64,000 nt of DNA, from contig NZ_OY762961.1 in the NCBI RefSeq assembly GCF_963666745.1, positions 2,911,274 through 2,975,273 on the forward strand. Direction: 5' to 3'. The position numbers and the translations under genes were made by a program. Origin of the DNA: an uncultured Desulfuromonas sp. GTDB lineage: Bacteria; Desulfobacterota; Desulfuromonadia; Desulfuromonadales; Desulfuromonadaceae. Within the stretch, counting starts at the first letter, position 1. Each line of letters begins with the position of its first letter. Under the pieces are notes generated by a model. The model made no database searches. It had not been told where the DNA came from and worked only from the letters and a program-made list of their open reading frames with translations. Shown here in pieces: positions 26,701 to 34,788 of this stretch.

Positions 26701-28117
26701 TTTCGCTGATGCGGACAACGACGGTATTGTCGATGCCAATGAATGGAAAAGTAGTGACTCGGAACAGGACGTCAACGGCAACGGTGAATACGATACGCAC
26801 AATACCAGTGGCGATAGTGCCGGCCGGGCCGTATTTGTTGTCAATGTCGCCACCGGTGACCTGATTTTTTCCATGAAACATTGTGCACCAGATGATACGG
26901 AAGTTGTGGAAGGCTCCGAGCAAACGACGAAAAAATTTAAATATTGTTTCCCGGCAGATCCATCAGTTGTCACCGGTTATGTTGGCAGTACCATGAATGT
27001 GTTGCGTGCACTTTATGCAACCGACATTTACGGAAACATTTTCCGCTTTGACTACTCGTACAACGAAGACAGCAACAGTGGCATCTGGACCATGTACCAT
27101 CTATTCAGTGCCAACCCAGCCAGCTTGAGTGGTAGCGGGACCACGGGTGCAGGGCTTGAAGGAGATGATGAACACAGTCCTTGGAGAAAAGTGTTTTATG
27201 CTCCATCCGTTTCTTGGCGCGGATCAGGCAGTTATTTTGATCCATCGAACTATCATTATGCGGATGGCACATACAGCAATGGCATTATTTTTGATGGTAT
27301 TGGAAACATCGCCAGCCTGTTCTTTGGCACAGGAGATCGTGAGCATCCGGCCTATAACATCGCCAGTGACCGTGTTTACGCCATTTATGACGACAGTATA
27401 GTTACTGCAGAATATTCTGGTTCTCCGAAGGGAGTAACTTCCGCTCCTTACACGGAAGATGATCTGCTTAATCTTACTTGTGATGAACTTGGCATCGACA
27501 CAACGCAAACAAGCATGACAGAAGCACAAACAGCCACCTACAAAACCGGTCTCTATACGTTATTAACTGATGATGTTCTCGACCAAACCGTTTCTCCTGC
27601 CAATTTTGAGGGCAGAACTTCTCCGGTCAGTGAAGATGACACAAAAGGATGGTATATCGTACTCGACAAGCAAGCGACAGCGACGTACTGTGATCATTGC
27701 ACCTATAAAGCGACAATAGACAATGCAACGATCAGTGATGACGACAATCATTTTGGTGAGAAGATTTTCAGTCGCCTGACCCTTTATGCCGGTGTCCTTT
27801 ACTTTACAACGTATCAACCTAATTTTGATGACCCCTGCATCCCTGAGGGCAATGGACTGACTTATGCTGTAAATTACCTCAATGCTGCAGCAGCTCTTAA
27901 CCTCAACACGAGTAACGATTCCAAAGAAGACCCTTTGGACCCTGATTCTCCTGTTGTCGAACAGAAAGACATAACAGACCGTTACAAGAAAGAGGTTGGC
28001 ATCAAGGAATTACCTTCTGCGTTGACTCCAGTCTTCCGGAATGGTGAGGTTTTTGTCCCAGGAGTGGGCGTCCTTGAAGATCGCGAGCGCCCCATTGACT
28101 ACTGGCTGGAAAAATAG
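23771..28117 (+). CDS. pilY1: PilY1-type pilus tip adhesin with vWA-like N-terminus
   Basis: A 1448-residue exported protein. A signal peptide (1-25) precedes a von Willebrand A-like MIDAS motif DTSGSM (Asp44, Ser46, Ser48). A beta-rich insert at about 290-387 has CUB-like features (WGDYVKIYQNGS, then a hydrophobic closing strand). The vWA fold resumes with GGTPLGEALQDI and CIMLSDGFPS. The C-terminal half is the PilY1 beta-propeller (GPIIHSRPTIVDYY, YIIVGACDGMLHVFDDSTG). It contains EF-hand-like acidic loops near 979 (DADNDGIVDANEW) and 1000 (DVNGNGEYD), as used for calcium control of retraction in PilY1. GGAGG precedes the ATG. It follows pilX by 16 bases. Confidence 0.93.
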   Translation: MARNSLTTIFCLITVLFLFPAVALALDTDAYQVNSQQNTYLVLDTSGSMQYGVYEHSVDYADVFNAMRVDSQVAAPSSTLTYDRYEIYLIRGNVKMVISNGKPVTGDAGAVPMSYANGISWDFGSIISTHNSIETYSITSIAEEGETARLTIDDDSKILFDGVSLPYDLSLVEHKYMTLYDNSTIDKGFAGMLQAPGYYFSGYEAVGINILGHNQADDGDSDLYFFVTGNWLNYQKVCDLDYKSGEAPQNGPHNTYTRPWQNKTVTIDTTWFERPEVRDYPAGSSNYVKNTNENASRIIITEGDATSIKVHFSMFDVNSWGDYVKIYQNGSNQPIATYDNSNRPPDGWSIVAQGDTIEITLKSDSDWYVGQGYTIDKIAYTTDSGTQYKIQSRLDVATDSINYVLEEFTEDINWGYAYFDEGDGVDFHTKLNPTLSDINRQNIQADVKNAEAYGGTPLGEALQDIFQIGYYTNNGLKNAGLRKQPCSKNYCIMLSDGFPSSDEQWSRISGVTFSDWDGDDYTYDPSQSTTEDYYDDVAHWMYTHSWIDMSVVADPLDSYDNIITHHIAFATENPLLEDAAGESGGTYLVAYNKSQLMHALYSVAQMIGHAVSFTAPAVSVDAENKIQNGDELYMGLFLPMNERYWVGNLKKYQFGDGSVDRPEIWGIYDASNSLAADLETGEYFDDTDGFWGDESDSNDSDNRSEADITEDGVGELLTESVLDSFTSGTYYQRAIRIADPDDDDGYPVALVDFATNATNDNLTVVSDEARYSTINWTYGYTFAADEDGDPVAVREWALGPIIHSRPTIVDYYNDEDSTVVDHRYIIVGACDGMLHVFDDSTGEELMAFIPNDAMVQLKNFETLFHQPLVDGEIKLVRYKADDDTISQPKYLIFGQRRGGGSILALDISDPTPTNWTIAWEFSDAEMTQSWSSIEVAKIRTGTTIVTEGETSTSTPSYTEVAIFTGGYDPDEDNYPEPFADADNDGIVDANEWKSSDSEQDVNGNGEYDTHNTSGDSAGRAVFVVNVATGDLIFSMKHCAPDDTEVVEGSEQTTKKFKYCFPADPSVVTGYVGSTMNVLRALYATDIYGNIFRFDYSYNEDSNSGIWTMYHLFSANPASLSGSGTTGAGLEGDDEHSPWRKVFYAPSVSWRGSGSYFDPSNYHYADGTYSNGIIFDGIGNIASLFFGTGDREHPAYNIASDRVYAIYDDSIVTAEYSGSPKGVTSAPYTEDDLLNLTCDELGIDTTQTSMTEAQTATYKTGLYTLLTDDVLDQTVSPANFEGRTSPVSEDDTKGWYIVLDKQATATYCDHCTYKATIDNATISDDDNHFGEKIFSRLTLYAGVLYFTTYQPNFDDPCIPEGNGLTYAVNYLNAAAALNLNTSNDSKEDPLDPDSPVVEQKDITDRYKKEVGIKELPSALTPVFRNGEVFVPGVGVLEDRERPIDYWLEK

Positions 28118-28126
28118 GAGGACTTA

Positions 28127-28444
28127 GTGATGAAACGATTGTTGTTATTTAGCCTGCTGTTTTTTTCAGCGACCTTAGCTCAGGCAAAGCTTGACTATCA
28201 CTTTGAACAACAGCTTGAAACGATCAGCAAGATAACGGCTGAACAGGCTTTGGTCTGCCAAAGTGACGAAACGTATTTACAGGGCAATGACCAGTTAGAG
28301 AAGCTAGAATCTTACCGGGGAGCCAGCGTCTACATCAAATATTTCGAGGTTATGGGACAAAAATATTATGTAGATATCCACTCATTTGCACAAGGCGAGT
28401 TTGATTTATATCAAGAGCCAGAGACGCAAGCTCCCCCCAGATAG
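28127..28444 (+). CDS. Small exported protein of unknown function, last gene of the pilin operon
   Basis: A 105-residue protein with a clear signal peptide (KRLLLFSLLFFSATLAQA). The mature part has a lone Cys (LVCQSDE), an amphipathic start and an aromatic segment (YIKYFEVMGQKYYVDIHSF). Initiation may be GTG at 28127 or ATG at 28130; GGAGG lies 6-9 bases upstream of both. It is 9 bases after pilY1 and is followed by a strong terminator, so it belongs to the minor pilin operon. It is not a pilin because it lacks a prepilin leader. A role in PilY1 secretion or assembly is possible by position only. Confidence 0.65.
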   Translation: MMKRLLLFSLLFFSATLAQAKLDYHFEQQLETISKITAEQALVCQSDETYLQGNDQLEKLESYRGASVYIKYFEVMGQKYYVDIHSFAQGEFDLYQEPETQAPPR

Positions 28445-28457
28445 TCCACACAACAAA

Positions 28458-28490
28458 AAAACGCCCGGTTTTCAAAGCCGGGCGTTTTTA
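28458..28490. terminator. Bidirectional terminator between pilin operon and VCBS gene
   Basis: The GC stem ACGCCCGG/CCGGGCGT is flanked by an A-run on the left and TTTTTA on the right, giving U-tracts in both directions. It serves the minor pilin operon on the plus strand and the convergent VCBS-repeat gene on the minus strand. Confidence 0.9.
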
Positions 28491-28512
28491 TTACCTTTTT
28501 TCTTCGCACCAA

Positions 28513-30213
28513 TCAATTAACTGGAACGGATAACACATAACTGGCAGCCTGGCCATCACCAAGAAGAGACCCTAACTCTGTGGCCACCATGACGGCCTGT
28601 CCATCGACAATAGCCACACCCTGAATAGGGCGTTCAAGCTTATCGCCAAGAGTTCCCTTAAGAACCATGCCGTCCTGATATTTAAAAACAGCCAACCAGC
28701 TCTGATCAACAGAGGACGTCACTCCAGCGGCCTGCAACAAGGTCCCCTCGGCACCAATAGCGACAATCTCTTTGACACCATCACCATCCAAATCCGCAGC
28801 AACTGGTGCAACTTCACAGACTGCTGTCGTGATCATAGGATTCTGTGCAGCAGGGTCAACATCATAGGTGACTCCTGAAATTGAAGCACCGATCTCTTTA
28901 TTCGATTTATAGATCTGGCTATCTCCAGAATAAATATAGAGCCTGCGGTTGCGAATAAAACTAATCTCTGGCTGCTGATCACCTGTAACATCGGCGATCA
29001 AAGCACCAATGATGCGAAAATTCTGCGGCAGCTCATAAGCGACATCCCGATAATCCAATTCTCCGCCTGAAAAAAACGCTTCGCGCACACGATAATCATA
29101 AAACGTTTCGCGGTTAAAATCCTGTGTTAAAAGCAACTCTGAGCGCCCGTCTCCATTGGTATCAAAAGCGGCAAACAGCTTACGCATCCCCGTCTCAACA
29201 ACGGTGAAACCATGACCAGTCCACTTGAGAAGATCCGACTCAACACGGTCATCGCCCCAGACATTGACCAGCAGATACAGGTCTGCTTGTGTTGGTTGCC
29301 ACCAGCTGACGGATAGAATCTGACCAAGAGTTGCACTATCTGCATCCGCAAGAGGAGTAAGCCCGTTACCGACTTCAAACACCTGGATTTTTCCACCAGA
29401 ACTTGCAGCAAGAAGATATTTGCCGTTGCTGATTTCAAAATCTGCCGTTTGAGTCGTACCACTAAACTGACCGATCTTGTTAAAGCGCGGAAATTCCATA
29501 TTCAACCCGCCCGCCACAAAGGACGAAACAGGTTGAGAATTCTGATACTGCACAGCCACAGTGCTGGGAATCGGCACGACAGGACTCGCTGAAGTCTGAG
29601 ACGTCATTACGGGTGATGAAACAGCTTGCGGCACCGGGGCGGTCCCCAAAGCATAGCTTCTCAACAGCTGGCCACTTTTGTCCCGTACCTGGAGGTTCCC
29701 ATTGGTGGCTTGAAAGTAGAGATCAGCCTTGGTCGAAGCACTGTCACCCTGCCATTGCAATGTCGGCACAGCGGCTTTAATTTGTGTCAGAACATCTTCG
29801 TTCTTGCCGGTTTCATCAACGAAAACTGCGTCAAGGCTATCAAAACGATGAATCTGAGTCCCCGGTTTCAAAGCCATGTCACCACGGACCATTTGAGCAT
29901 ACGAGTATCCGGTCTTAATCCGGGTGACTTGTAACACTGCTATGGTACTGTCCAACGAGCCGATCACCTCTCCAGTAACAGGATGAACAATTTTATCTCC
30001 GCTGGAGACAACGCTGAACAGGTCACCACTACTAACACCTTGGGAACTGTCAACGTCAAGAATATAATCCGCCCCAGTTGCCATAACGACATAACCATCA
30101 ACGGTTGAAAAATCCTGATTCAACTGTTCAGTCAACGATGCCCATGCACTGACGGTCCAAACCAGACTGATCAGTAAAGTTGCAAGCGTTTTTAACAGTC
30201 TTCTTTTCATCAT
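28513..30213 (-). CDS. Exported VCBS/FG-GAP repeat protein with FlgT-like N-terminal region
   Basis: A 566-residue protein when started at 30213 (MMKRRLLKTLATLLISLVW), where GGAGG lies 8 bases upstream; a frame from 30234 adds seven residues that contain that site. After the signal peptide (1-25) residues 30-130 form a domain (VDSSQGVSSGDLFSVV, AVLQVTRIKTGYSYAQMV) resembling the C-terminal domain of FlgT and related envelope proteins. A Ser/Pro/Val-rich linker follows. The rest is a beta-propeller with calcium-type repeats FDTNGDGRSELLL, DVTGDQQPEISFI and DLDGDGVKEIVAI. It is probably periplasmic or outer-membrane associated. Its place opposite the PilY1 operon suggests, but does not show, a surface function. 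Confidence 0.75.
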   Translation of the reverse strand: MMKRRLLKTLATLLISLVWTVSAWASLTEQLNQDFSTVDGYVVMATGADYILDVDSSQGVSSGDLFSVVSSGDKIVHPVTGEVIGSLDSTIAVLQVTRIKTGYSYAQMVRGDMALKPGTQIHRFDSLDAVFVDETGKNEDVLTQIKAAVPTLQWQGDSASTKADLYFQATNGNLQVRDKSGQLLRSYALGTAPVPQAVSSPVMTSQTSASPVVPIPSTVAVQYQNSQPVSSFVAGGLNMEFPRFNKIGQFSGTTQTADFEISNGKYLLAASSGGKIQVFEVGNGLTPLADADSATLGQILSVSWWQPTQADLYLLVNVWGDDRVESDLLKWTGHGFTVVETGMRKLFAAFDTNGDGRSELLLTQDFNRETFYDYRVREAFFSGGELDYRDVAYELPQNFRIIGALIADVTGDQQPEISFIRNRRLYIYSGDSQIYKSNKEIGASISGVTYDVDPAAQNPMITTAVCEVAPVAADLDGDGVKEIVAIGAEGTLLQAAGVTSSVDQSWLAVFKYQDGMVLKGTLGDKLERPIQGVAIVDGQAVMVATELGSLLGDGQAASYVLSVPVN

Positions 30214-30326
30214 TCGTTTATCCTCCACAGTCAATTCAGGGTGAAGCTCGTGCGAAAAAATTATCGGTTTTCCTGCGAATTTAACACGTACGCACTATAC
30301 CTTTTTCGTCAAATTCTGAATATAAA

Positions 30327-30352
30327 AAAGGCCGGACAGATGTCCGGCCTTT
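30327..30352 (-). terminator. Terminator of the first porin gene
   Basis: The 12-bp stem AAAGGCCGGACA/TGTCCGGCCTTT has a 2-nt spacer. Read on the minus strand it lies 24 bases after the porin stop and continues into TTTTATATTC, a good U-tract. Confidence 0.9.
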
Positions 30353-30375
30353 CACTCTTAACGTTTTGCTAACCG

Positions 30376-31695
30376 TTAAAACTTGTAGCGAATTTTGGAG
30401 TTGATGACATACAGATCTTCATCCGCATTGCCGTCGTTATCGGATTCGTAATAATCCATGGCATCATCAGCGGCAAGATAACCTGCTTGGATTGCCAGTT
30501 CGAGGTTCTCGTACATTTTGTAACTGGCGTACGCATCAATCTCAAAACCAATGGTATCATCGCTATAAGTTTCGTATTCTACATCTTCCGCAGTCATCAG
30601 ATAAAGAGCGGCAGCGCCAACTTTCAGTTTATCGGAGAGACTATGGTCATAACCAACACGGAAGAGCATCAGACCCTTATCCTGAACATAAGGCACTGCT
30701 GAAAAATAGTTGTCGGAGGTATAGCCCTCAAACAGGACAACAGAAGATTCACTGCCTTTGGTATCAACATCGGTTGCGATGAAAGCATCCAGGTCACCAT
30801 CACTACTGTCATCATCCCCTGAGGCATACCAGAAAGTACCGGTCAGTTTACCTTTACCGATTTTTGCACCGACATCAACATGTGCAAAATAGCCTCCGAA
30901 ATCATACTCTTCAGCCAGATCGCCGGTCTGATAAATCAGATCCCAGTTTACGAAGAGATTTCCAGCAGTCATACCACCATCAACACCGATTGAGTACAGA
31001 TCAACATCGTATCCAGTCAGTTTTTTCAGGTAATTGGAGGTCGGAGCAACAGCACCATCACTGGTCGTATCACCATCACTGGTTTCCCACAAGCCAAACA
31101 GGCCAAGTTTAACACCATCAGCAGGTTTAACATTGTAACGGACATAGAGAGCATCAAGGTCTTTGAAATCATTGCTGTCCGCTTCGGTATTATAGACTTC
31201 ATAACCACGGTACCAAGCAGCTTCAAAGTTGCCGATCTTGTAGTTCACACCAGTTGCGGTTTCCGTCCACAGGAACTTGTTGATTTTGACTGGCTGCAGA
31301 CCAATCTTAACGCGGCCACCGGCCAGCGCAAAATCGGTATATGCCCAACGGGTTTCAACATTGACACCATCACCAGAGAATCCACCGCCACGGGAATTAT
31401 CACCGTAATGAATTCCACCGATCTCGACGGCAAAGACGCCTTTTACCGCACCATCATCCGTTGCAATTTCAGTCCACAGACGATATTTAACACTGGCAAA
31501 ACTGTCGCTGGTGGTGTCGTCCGCAATTGCTGCGGTACGACTTGCTTTGTAACCAAAATCACCGGTAAAGAACTTCGACTGGTTGGAATACAGACGGAAT
31601 TCGTTGCTGAAATCACCATGAAAAGCAAAGTCAACAGCCAGGGTGGGTGCTGCACAGATCAACACTGCCAGCAGGGCGAGAAGAATTCTCTTCAT
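30376..31695 (-). CDS. Outer-membrane porin-like beta-barrel protein
   Basis: A 439-residue protein with signal peptide KRILLALLAVLICAAPTLA and a mature N-terminus VDFAFHGDFSNEFRLYSNQ. Alternating aromatic/hydrophobic strands, acidic loops (DDDSSDGDLD) and a C-terminal Phe (INSKIRYKF) are typical of a trimeric porin-like barrel assembled by Bam. It is clearly paralogous to the next porin upstream: shared segments include FSGDGVNVETRWAYTDFAL and KVGAAALYLMTAEDVEY. AAGGAGG precedes the ATG. Substrate specificity cannot be read from the sequence. Confidence 0.85.
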   Translation of the reverse strand: MKRILLALLAVLICAAPTLAVDFAFHGDFSNEFRLYSNQSKFFTGDFGYKASRTAAIADDTTSDSFASVKYRLWTEIATDDGAVKGVFAVEIGGIHYGDNSRGGGFSGDGVNVETRWAYTDFALAGGRVKIGLQPVKINKFLWTETATGVNYKIGNFEAAWYRGYEVYNTEADSNDFKDLDALYVRYNVKPADGVKLGLFGLWETSDGDTTSDGAVAPTSNYLKKLTGYDVDLYSIGVDGGMTAGNLFVNWDLIYQTGDLAEEYDFGGYFAHVDVGAKIGKGKLTGTFWYASGDDDSSDGDLDAFIATDVDTKGSESSVVLFEGYTSDNYFSAVPYVQDKGLMLFRVGYDHSLSDKLKVGAAALYLMTAEDVEYETYSDDTIGFEIDAYASYKMYENLELAIQAGYLAADDAMDYYESDNDGNADEDLYVINSKIRYKF

Positions 31696-32066
31696 TGATT
31701 AACCTCCTTGATTAGTGGGGACTTTCCCCGAGATACTTTTTCGCTCCATGGCAGTAACGGCCCGTGCCGTTGGGAACCTTTGAAAAAGAATCTCATTACG
31801 AAAAATTCAGTCGAGTATTCGTTCTATTCACACGAAAAAGAACAACGTCAACTGACTCGGCTCTTCGTCATAACTCTTTCATCCGTCCTGGCGAATGAAA
31901 CGAAAGAGGAAATGTGCCTTCAGTGGTGCAGTTAATTCGTTATATTACCACCGAATAACGATCACACAATCCCAACACCTGATTAATATAAATAAAACAG
32001 TTTTGTGATTACAGAACGGCTGCACATTGCCATGGAGAAAAAATTTAATCAAGAAGAAAAAACAAG
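31696..32066. promoter_or_regulatory. Intergenic leader/promoter region between the two porins
   Basis: No gene is seen. The stretch should contain the promoter and 5' leader of the downstream porin (minus strand). It holds a GGGGA/TCCCC repeat (31717-31729) just before the ribosome binding site, AACGGC/GCCGTT (31756-31771) and CTCTTTC/GAAAGAG (31874-31908). These could structure the leader RNA. No known riboswitch pattern was recognised. Confidence 0.45.
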
Positions 32067-32092
32067 AAAAGCCGGGCAGTTGCCCGGCTTTT
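32067..32092 (-). terminator. Terminator of the second porin gene
   Basis: A perfect 12-bp stem AAAAGCCGGGCA/TGCCCGGCTTTT with a 2-nt spacer. On the minus strand it is followed by CTTGTTTTTTC, and it lies 33 bases after the porin stop. Confidence 0.9.
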
Positions 32093-32125
32093 CAGGGTTG
32101 GACCAGCTAAAATGTAACGTTGTTT

Positions 32126-33457
32126 CTAGAACTTGTAGCGTATACGAGACGTGATGACATAGATATCTTCGTCAGAAGAACCATCATGATCTTCTTCGTA
32201 GAAGTCCAGTGCATCATCAGCCATCAAGTAACCGGCAGCCAGAGCCAGCTCGAGGCTTTTGTACATTTTGTATTTCGCATACACATCAACTTCAAAACCA
32301 ATGGAGTCATCCGCGTAATCCATGGTTCCAGCATCGTTCTGGTATTCCATATCTTCAGCAGTCATCATGTACATGGCTGCAGCACCAACTTTGAGCTTAT
32401 CAGAAACTTTGGCATCATAAGCAACACGGTTGATCATGAAACCTTTGTCCTGAATGTAAGGATCAGCAGAGAAGTACTGGTCAGAGTTAAGGCCTTGGAA
32501 CAGAACAACTGAAGAGTAATCAGCATTGATATCAACGTCTGTAGCAATGAACGCGTCAAAGTCACCATCTTCACGGTCATCATCACCGGAGGCATACCAG
32601 AAAGTATAGGTCAAAGTACCACCACCTAACTTGGCGCCCAGGTCAACATGAGCAAAGTAGCCACCGAAATCAACGTCTTCCATAAAATCGCCGGCTTGGT
32701 ACATCAAGTCCCAGTTGGCGAAGAAAGAACCGGCTTTCATACCACCATCAACACCAATGGTGTACAGGTCAAGGTCGTAGCCAGCAAGTTTTTTTACTTT
32801 CCAGGTCAGATCATCAACACTGTCAAGATCGCCGTTGGCATCACTGGTCTGCCATACACCGAACAGACCGATTTTGACATCTTCAGCAGGCTTGATGTTG
32901 TAACGAACATAAAAAGCATCAAGGTCTTCCGCGTTGCTGTCAGTGTCACCCATTTCATAGCCACGGTACCAAGCTGCTTCAAAATCACCAACTTTGTAGT
33001 GAATCCCGGTAGCCGTTTCATTCCAGAAGAAATTGTTGATTTTTACAGGCTGCAGACCAACTTTCATGCGGCCGCTTGACAGAGCGAAGTCAGTATAAGC
33101 CCAACGGGTTTCAACGTTGATGCCGTCACCGGAGAACTCGCCACCCTTGTCACCGTCACCAAAGTGGACACCACCAACTTCGATCGCATAAACACCTTTT
33201 ACTGCACCATCATCGCTAGCAACTTCTGTCCACAAGCGATACTTGAATGAAGCAAAGCTGTCATTAACGCCATCATCACTAATTTTGCTTTGCGTTGGGT
33301 CCAGCTTAGCAGCAAACTCTTTTACGCCGGTGAAGCCGGACTGATTTGAATTAATACGGAATTCTGTTTTCAGATCTCCGTGAAATTCAAATTCAACAGC
33401 AAGGGCCGGTGCGGCCATGGCCAGCATGAGCGCCAGCGCAGTTACTACTCTTTTCAT
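32126..33457 (-). CDS. Outer-membrane porin-like beta-barrel protein (paralogue)
   Basis: A 443-residue protein when started at 33457 (MKRVVTALALMLAMAAPALA), where GGAGG lies 9 bases upstream; the 13 residues of the longer frame precede the signal peptide and are unlikely. The mature form begins VEFEFHGDLKTEFRINSNQ and ends RIRYKF with terminal Phe, as in the neighbouring porin. The two align along almost their whole length with indels in the acidic loops, which indicates a tandem duplication. Expected location is the outer membrane, as a passive channel. Confidence 0.85.
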   Translation of the reverse strand: MKRVVTALALMLAMAAPALAVEFEFHGDLKTEFRINSNQSGFTGVKEFAAKLDPTQSKISDDGVNDSFASFKYRLWTEVASDDGAVKGVYAIEVGGVHFGDGDKGGEFSGDGINVETRWAYTDFALSSGRMKVGLQPVKINNFFWNETATGIHYKVGDFEAAWYRGYEMGDTDSNAEDLDAFYVRYNIKPAEDVKIGLFGVWQTSDANGDLDSVDDLTWKVKKLAGYDLDLYTIGVDGGMKAGSFFANWDLMYQAGDFMEDVDFGGYFAHVDLGAKLGGGTLTYTFWYASGDDDREDGDFDAFIATDVDINADYSSVVLFQGLNSDQYFSADPYIQDKGFMINRVAYDAKVSDKLKVGAAAMYMMTAEDMEYQNDAGTMDYADDSIGFEVDVYAKYKMYKSLELALAAGYLMADDALDFYEEDHDGSSDEDIYVITSRIRYKF

Positions 33458-33545
33458 TCCTTGTTTCCTCCTGTCATTCCTGTTAGATACAGACACTTTT
33501 TAGAAAAGCGGCGTCACAGAACATGCCACTCTCCACAAAAGGAAC

Positions 33546-33568
33546 CCGACTTTACCAATTAAAGTCGG
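33546..33568 (-). terminator. Hairpin after the epimerase gene, probable terminator
   Basis: The stem CCGACTTTA/TAAAGTCGG has a 5-nt loop. On the minus strand it follows the epimerase stop and leads into GTTCCTTTTG. A looser repeat TCTGGCC/GGCCAGA at 33571-33605 lies just before it. Confidence 0.6.
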
Positions 33569-33629
33569 TGTCTGGCCTGGTTCTATTAATCACCGTTCGG
33601 CCAGACAGACAGTTAGAATGCTGGCCCGA

Positions 33630-34034
33630 TCAGTGATTAACTTGACACAACTCTGTTAAAATGCCGCCACTACTTTTAGGGTGTAGAAAAGCAATCTTTG
33701 TCTCGTGAGCACCACATCGCGGAACAGTGTCAACAAGGCGGATTCCCATGTCAGCAAGTCTGGCTAACTCAGCTTCGACATCGGCCACCTCATAAGCGAT
33801 ATGATGAATTCCAGGTCCGTTTTTCTCCATAAAACGGGCAACAGGAGAATCATCACTTGTGGGTTCAAGCAGCTCAATCCGGCTTTCACCGACGGCAAAA
33901 AAAGCGACCCTCACCTTTTGCTCTTCAACAACCTCAACGCCTTCGTCACTCATGCCATAGACGTCACGATAAAGAGGGGCTGCCTCTTCAATGCTTTTAA
34001 CAGCGACGCCAATGTGATTGATTTTCTTTACCAT
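33630..34034 (-). CDS. mce: Methylmalonyl-CoA epimerase
   Basis: A 134-residue member of the vicinal-oxygen-chelate (glyoxalase) superfamily that interconverts (2S)- and (2R)-methylmalonyl-CoA. Metal ligands are visible in INHIGVAVKSIEEA (His near 7), in GPGIHHIAYEV (His near 75) and as Glu in GILTELCQVNH. ESRIELLEP fits the second strand with a ligand Glu. The length is typical. It lies near the carboxylase and mutase genes with which it forms the propionyl-CoA/succinyl-CoA route. GGGAG precedes the start. Confidence 0.95.
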   Translation of the reverse strand: MVKKINHIGVAVKSIEEAAPLYRDVYGMSDEGVEVVEEQKVRVAFFAVGESRIELLEPTSDDSPVARFMEKNGPGIHHIAYEVADVEAELARLADMGIRLVDTVPRCGAHETKIAFLHPKSSGGILTELCQVNH

Positions 34035-34170
34035 CGTGTAAACTCCCGGTTAGTTTCAGGTTAGAAAGACACCCCGCCAATAGAATAAACGGGCTTTGTA
34101 TTATTATGTTTTTACTACTTAAAAAAATCCTTCAGAAAACGAAGAGCCAAAGACACCAATTTCCTGAGAA

Positions 34171-34188
34171 AAAACTGTATGCAGTTTT
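34171..34188. promoter_or_regulatory. Palindromic site AAAACTGTATGCAGTTTT, candidate operator
   Basis: Seven-base arms AAAACTG/CAGTTTT flank TATG. It differs by one base from the palindrome AAACTGTATACAGTTT suggested by similar sites at 39556 and 47402. It lies just downstream of the proposed epimerase promoter (34201-34228), a place where a repressor could act. Confidence 0.4.
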
Positions 34189-34200
34189 AGTTTAGCTAAA

Positions 34201-34228
34201 ATTTTAAAATGGTGATTTATTATTGCAA
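34201..34228 (-). promoter_or_regulatory. Candidate sigma-70 promoter of the epimerase gene
   Basis: On the minus strand TTGCAA and TAAAAT are separated by 16 bases. The -10 element lies about 165 bases before the epimerase start. Other A/T-rich combinations exist nearby, so this is tentative. Confidence 0.35.
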
Positions 34229-34267
34229 CAGTCCTGTCAAATCAACATGTTACAACATAAAATATTG

Positions 34268-34275
34268 TGTATACA
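34268..34275. promoter_or_regulatory. TGTATACA octamer, candidate operator
   Basis: This perfect palindromic octamer lies in the 430-base gap between the divergent epimerase and zinc-ribbon genes. Identical copies occur at 40400 and 47406 and near-copies at 34174 and 39559, all intergenic. The gap is otherwise A/T-rich with no gene seen. Confidence 0.4.
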
Positions 34276-34386
34276 ACCAATTACAACTCCCACACCTCAG
34301 CTATACGACCAACCTTCGGTCTACTCTATAAAACGCTAATACGGTTCTAACCTATTGTTTTATATCATCTTTTTTGATAATTTTAC

Positions 34387-34414
34387 TTGTAATAAAAATT
34401 TACTTCTCTATACT
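34387..34414 (+). promoter_or_regulatory. Candidate sigma-70 promoter of the zinc-ribbon gene
   Basis: TTGTAA and TATACT are separated by 16 bases, with the -10 element 50 bases before the ATG at 34465. The surrounding sequence is strongly A/T-rich. Confidence 0.5.
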
Positions 34415-34464
34415 CAAAAAAATTTTAAGCCATTAAGACACTTTGACAGGGAAAGGTTACAAAA

Positions 34465-34677
34465 ATGAAATGCCCCGTGTGTAATCATCACAAAAACTGT
34501 GGACACGATCTTCGTTCCTCTGGATTTTCCGAGGCAATTGTTGAATGCTCAATGTGTGGCACGGTCTGGTCCGTCAACCGTGGCCTGACTAAAATCGTTG
34601 TCGATACCCAACAACAGTCCTTCCTTGAATCAGAAGGGGCTGCTGTCGAGCATGATGACTTTGATTGCGCTCTTTGA
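34465..34677 (+). CDS. Small zinc-ribbon-like protein, function unknown
   Basis: A 70-residue protein with two Cys pairs (CPVC at 3-6 and CSMC at 28-31) and a further Cys12 and His residues between, as in a short zinc ribbon. The C-terminal half is acidic and polar. GGGAAAGG precedes the ATG by 9 bases, and a plausible promoter and a strong terminator frame it as a single-gene unit. It could be a regulator or metal-binding adaptor; nothing in the sequence decides. It sits between the epimerase and carboxylase genes. Confidence 0.7.
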   Translation: MKCPVCNHHKNCGHDLRSSGFSEAIVECSMCGTVWSVNRGLTKIVVDTQQQSFLESEGAAVEHDDFDCAL

Positions 34678-34700
34678 TCTTTATCATAAGTCACCAGACA

Positions 34701-34734
34701 AAGAAGCCCCGCTTTAATAACAGCGGGGCTTCTT
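34701..34734. terminator. Terminator between zinc-ribbon and carboxylase genes
   Basis: A 13-bp stem AAGAAGCCCCGCT/AGCGGGGCTTCTT with an 8-nt loop, followed by ATTATTTG on the plus strand. It lies between two convergent genes and probably serves both. Confidence 0.88.
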
Positions 34735-34788
34735 TATTATTTGCTGTAAATGGCTGGTTCGACTTCAGCAGCCAACACGATGTGAGGC

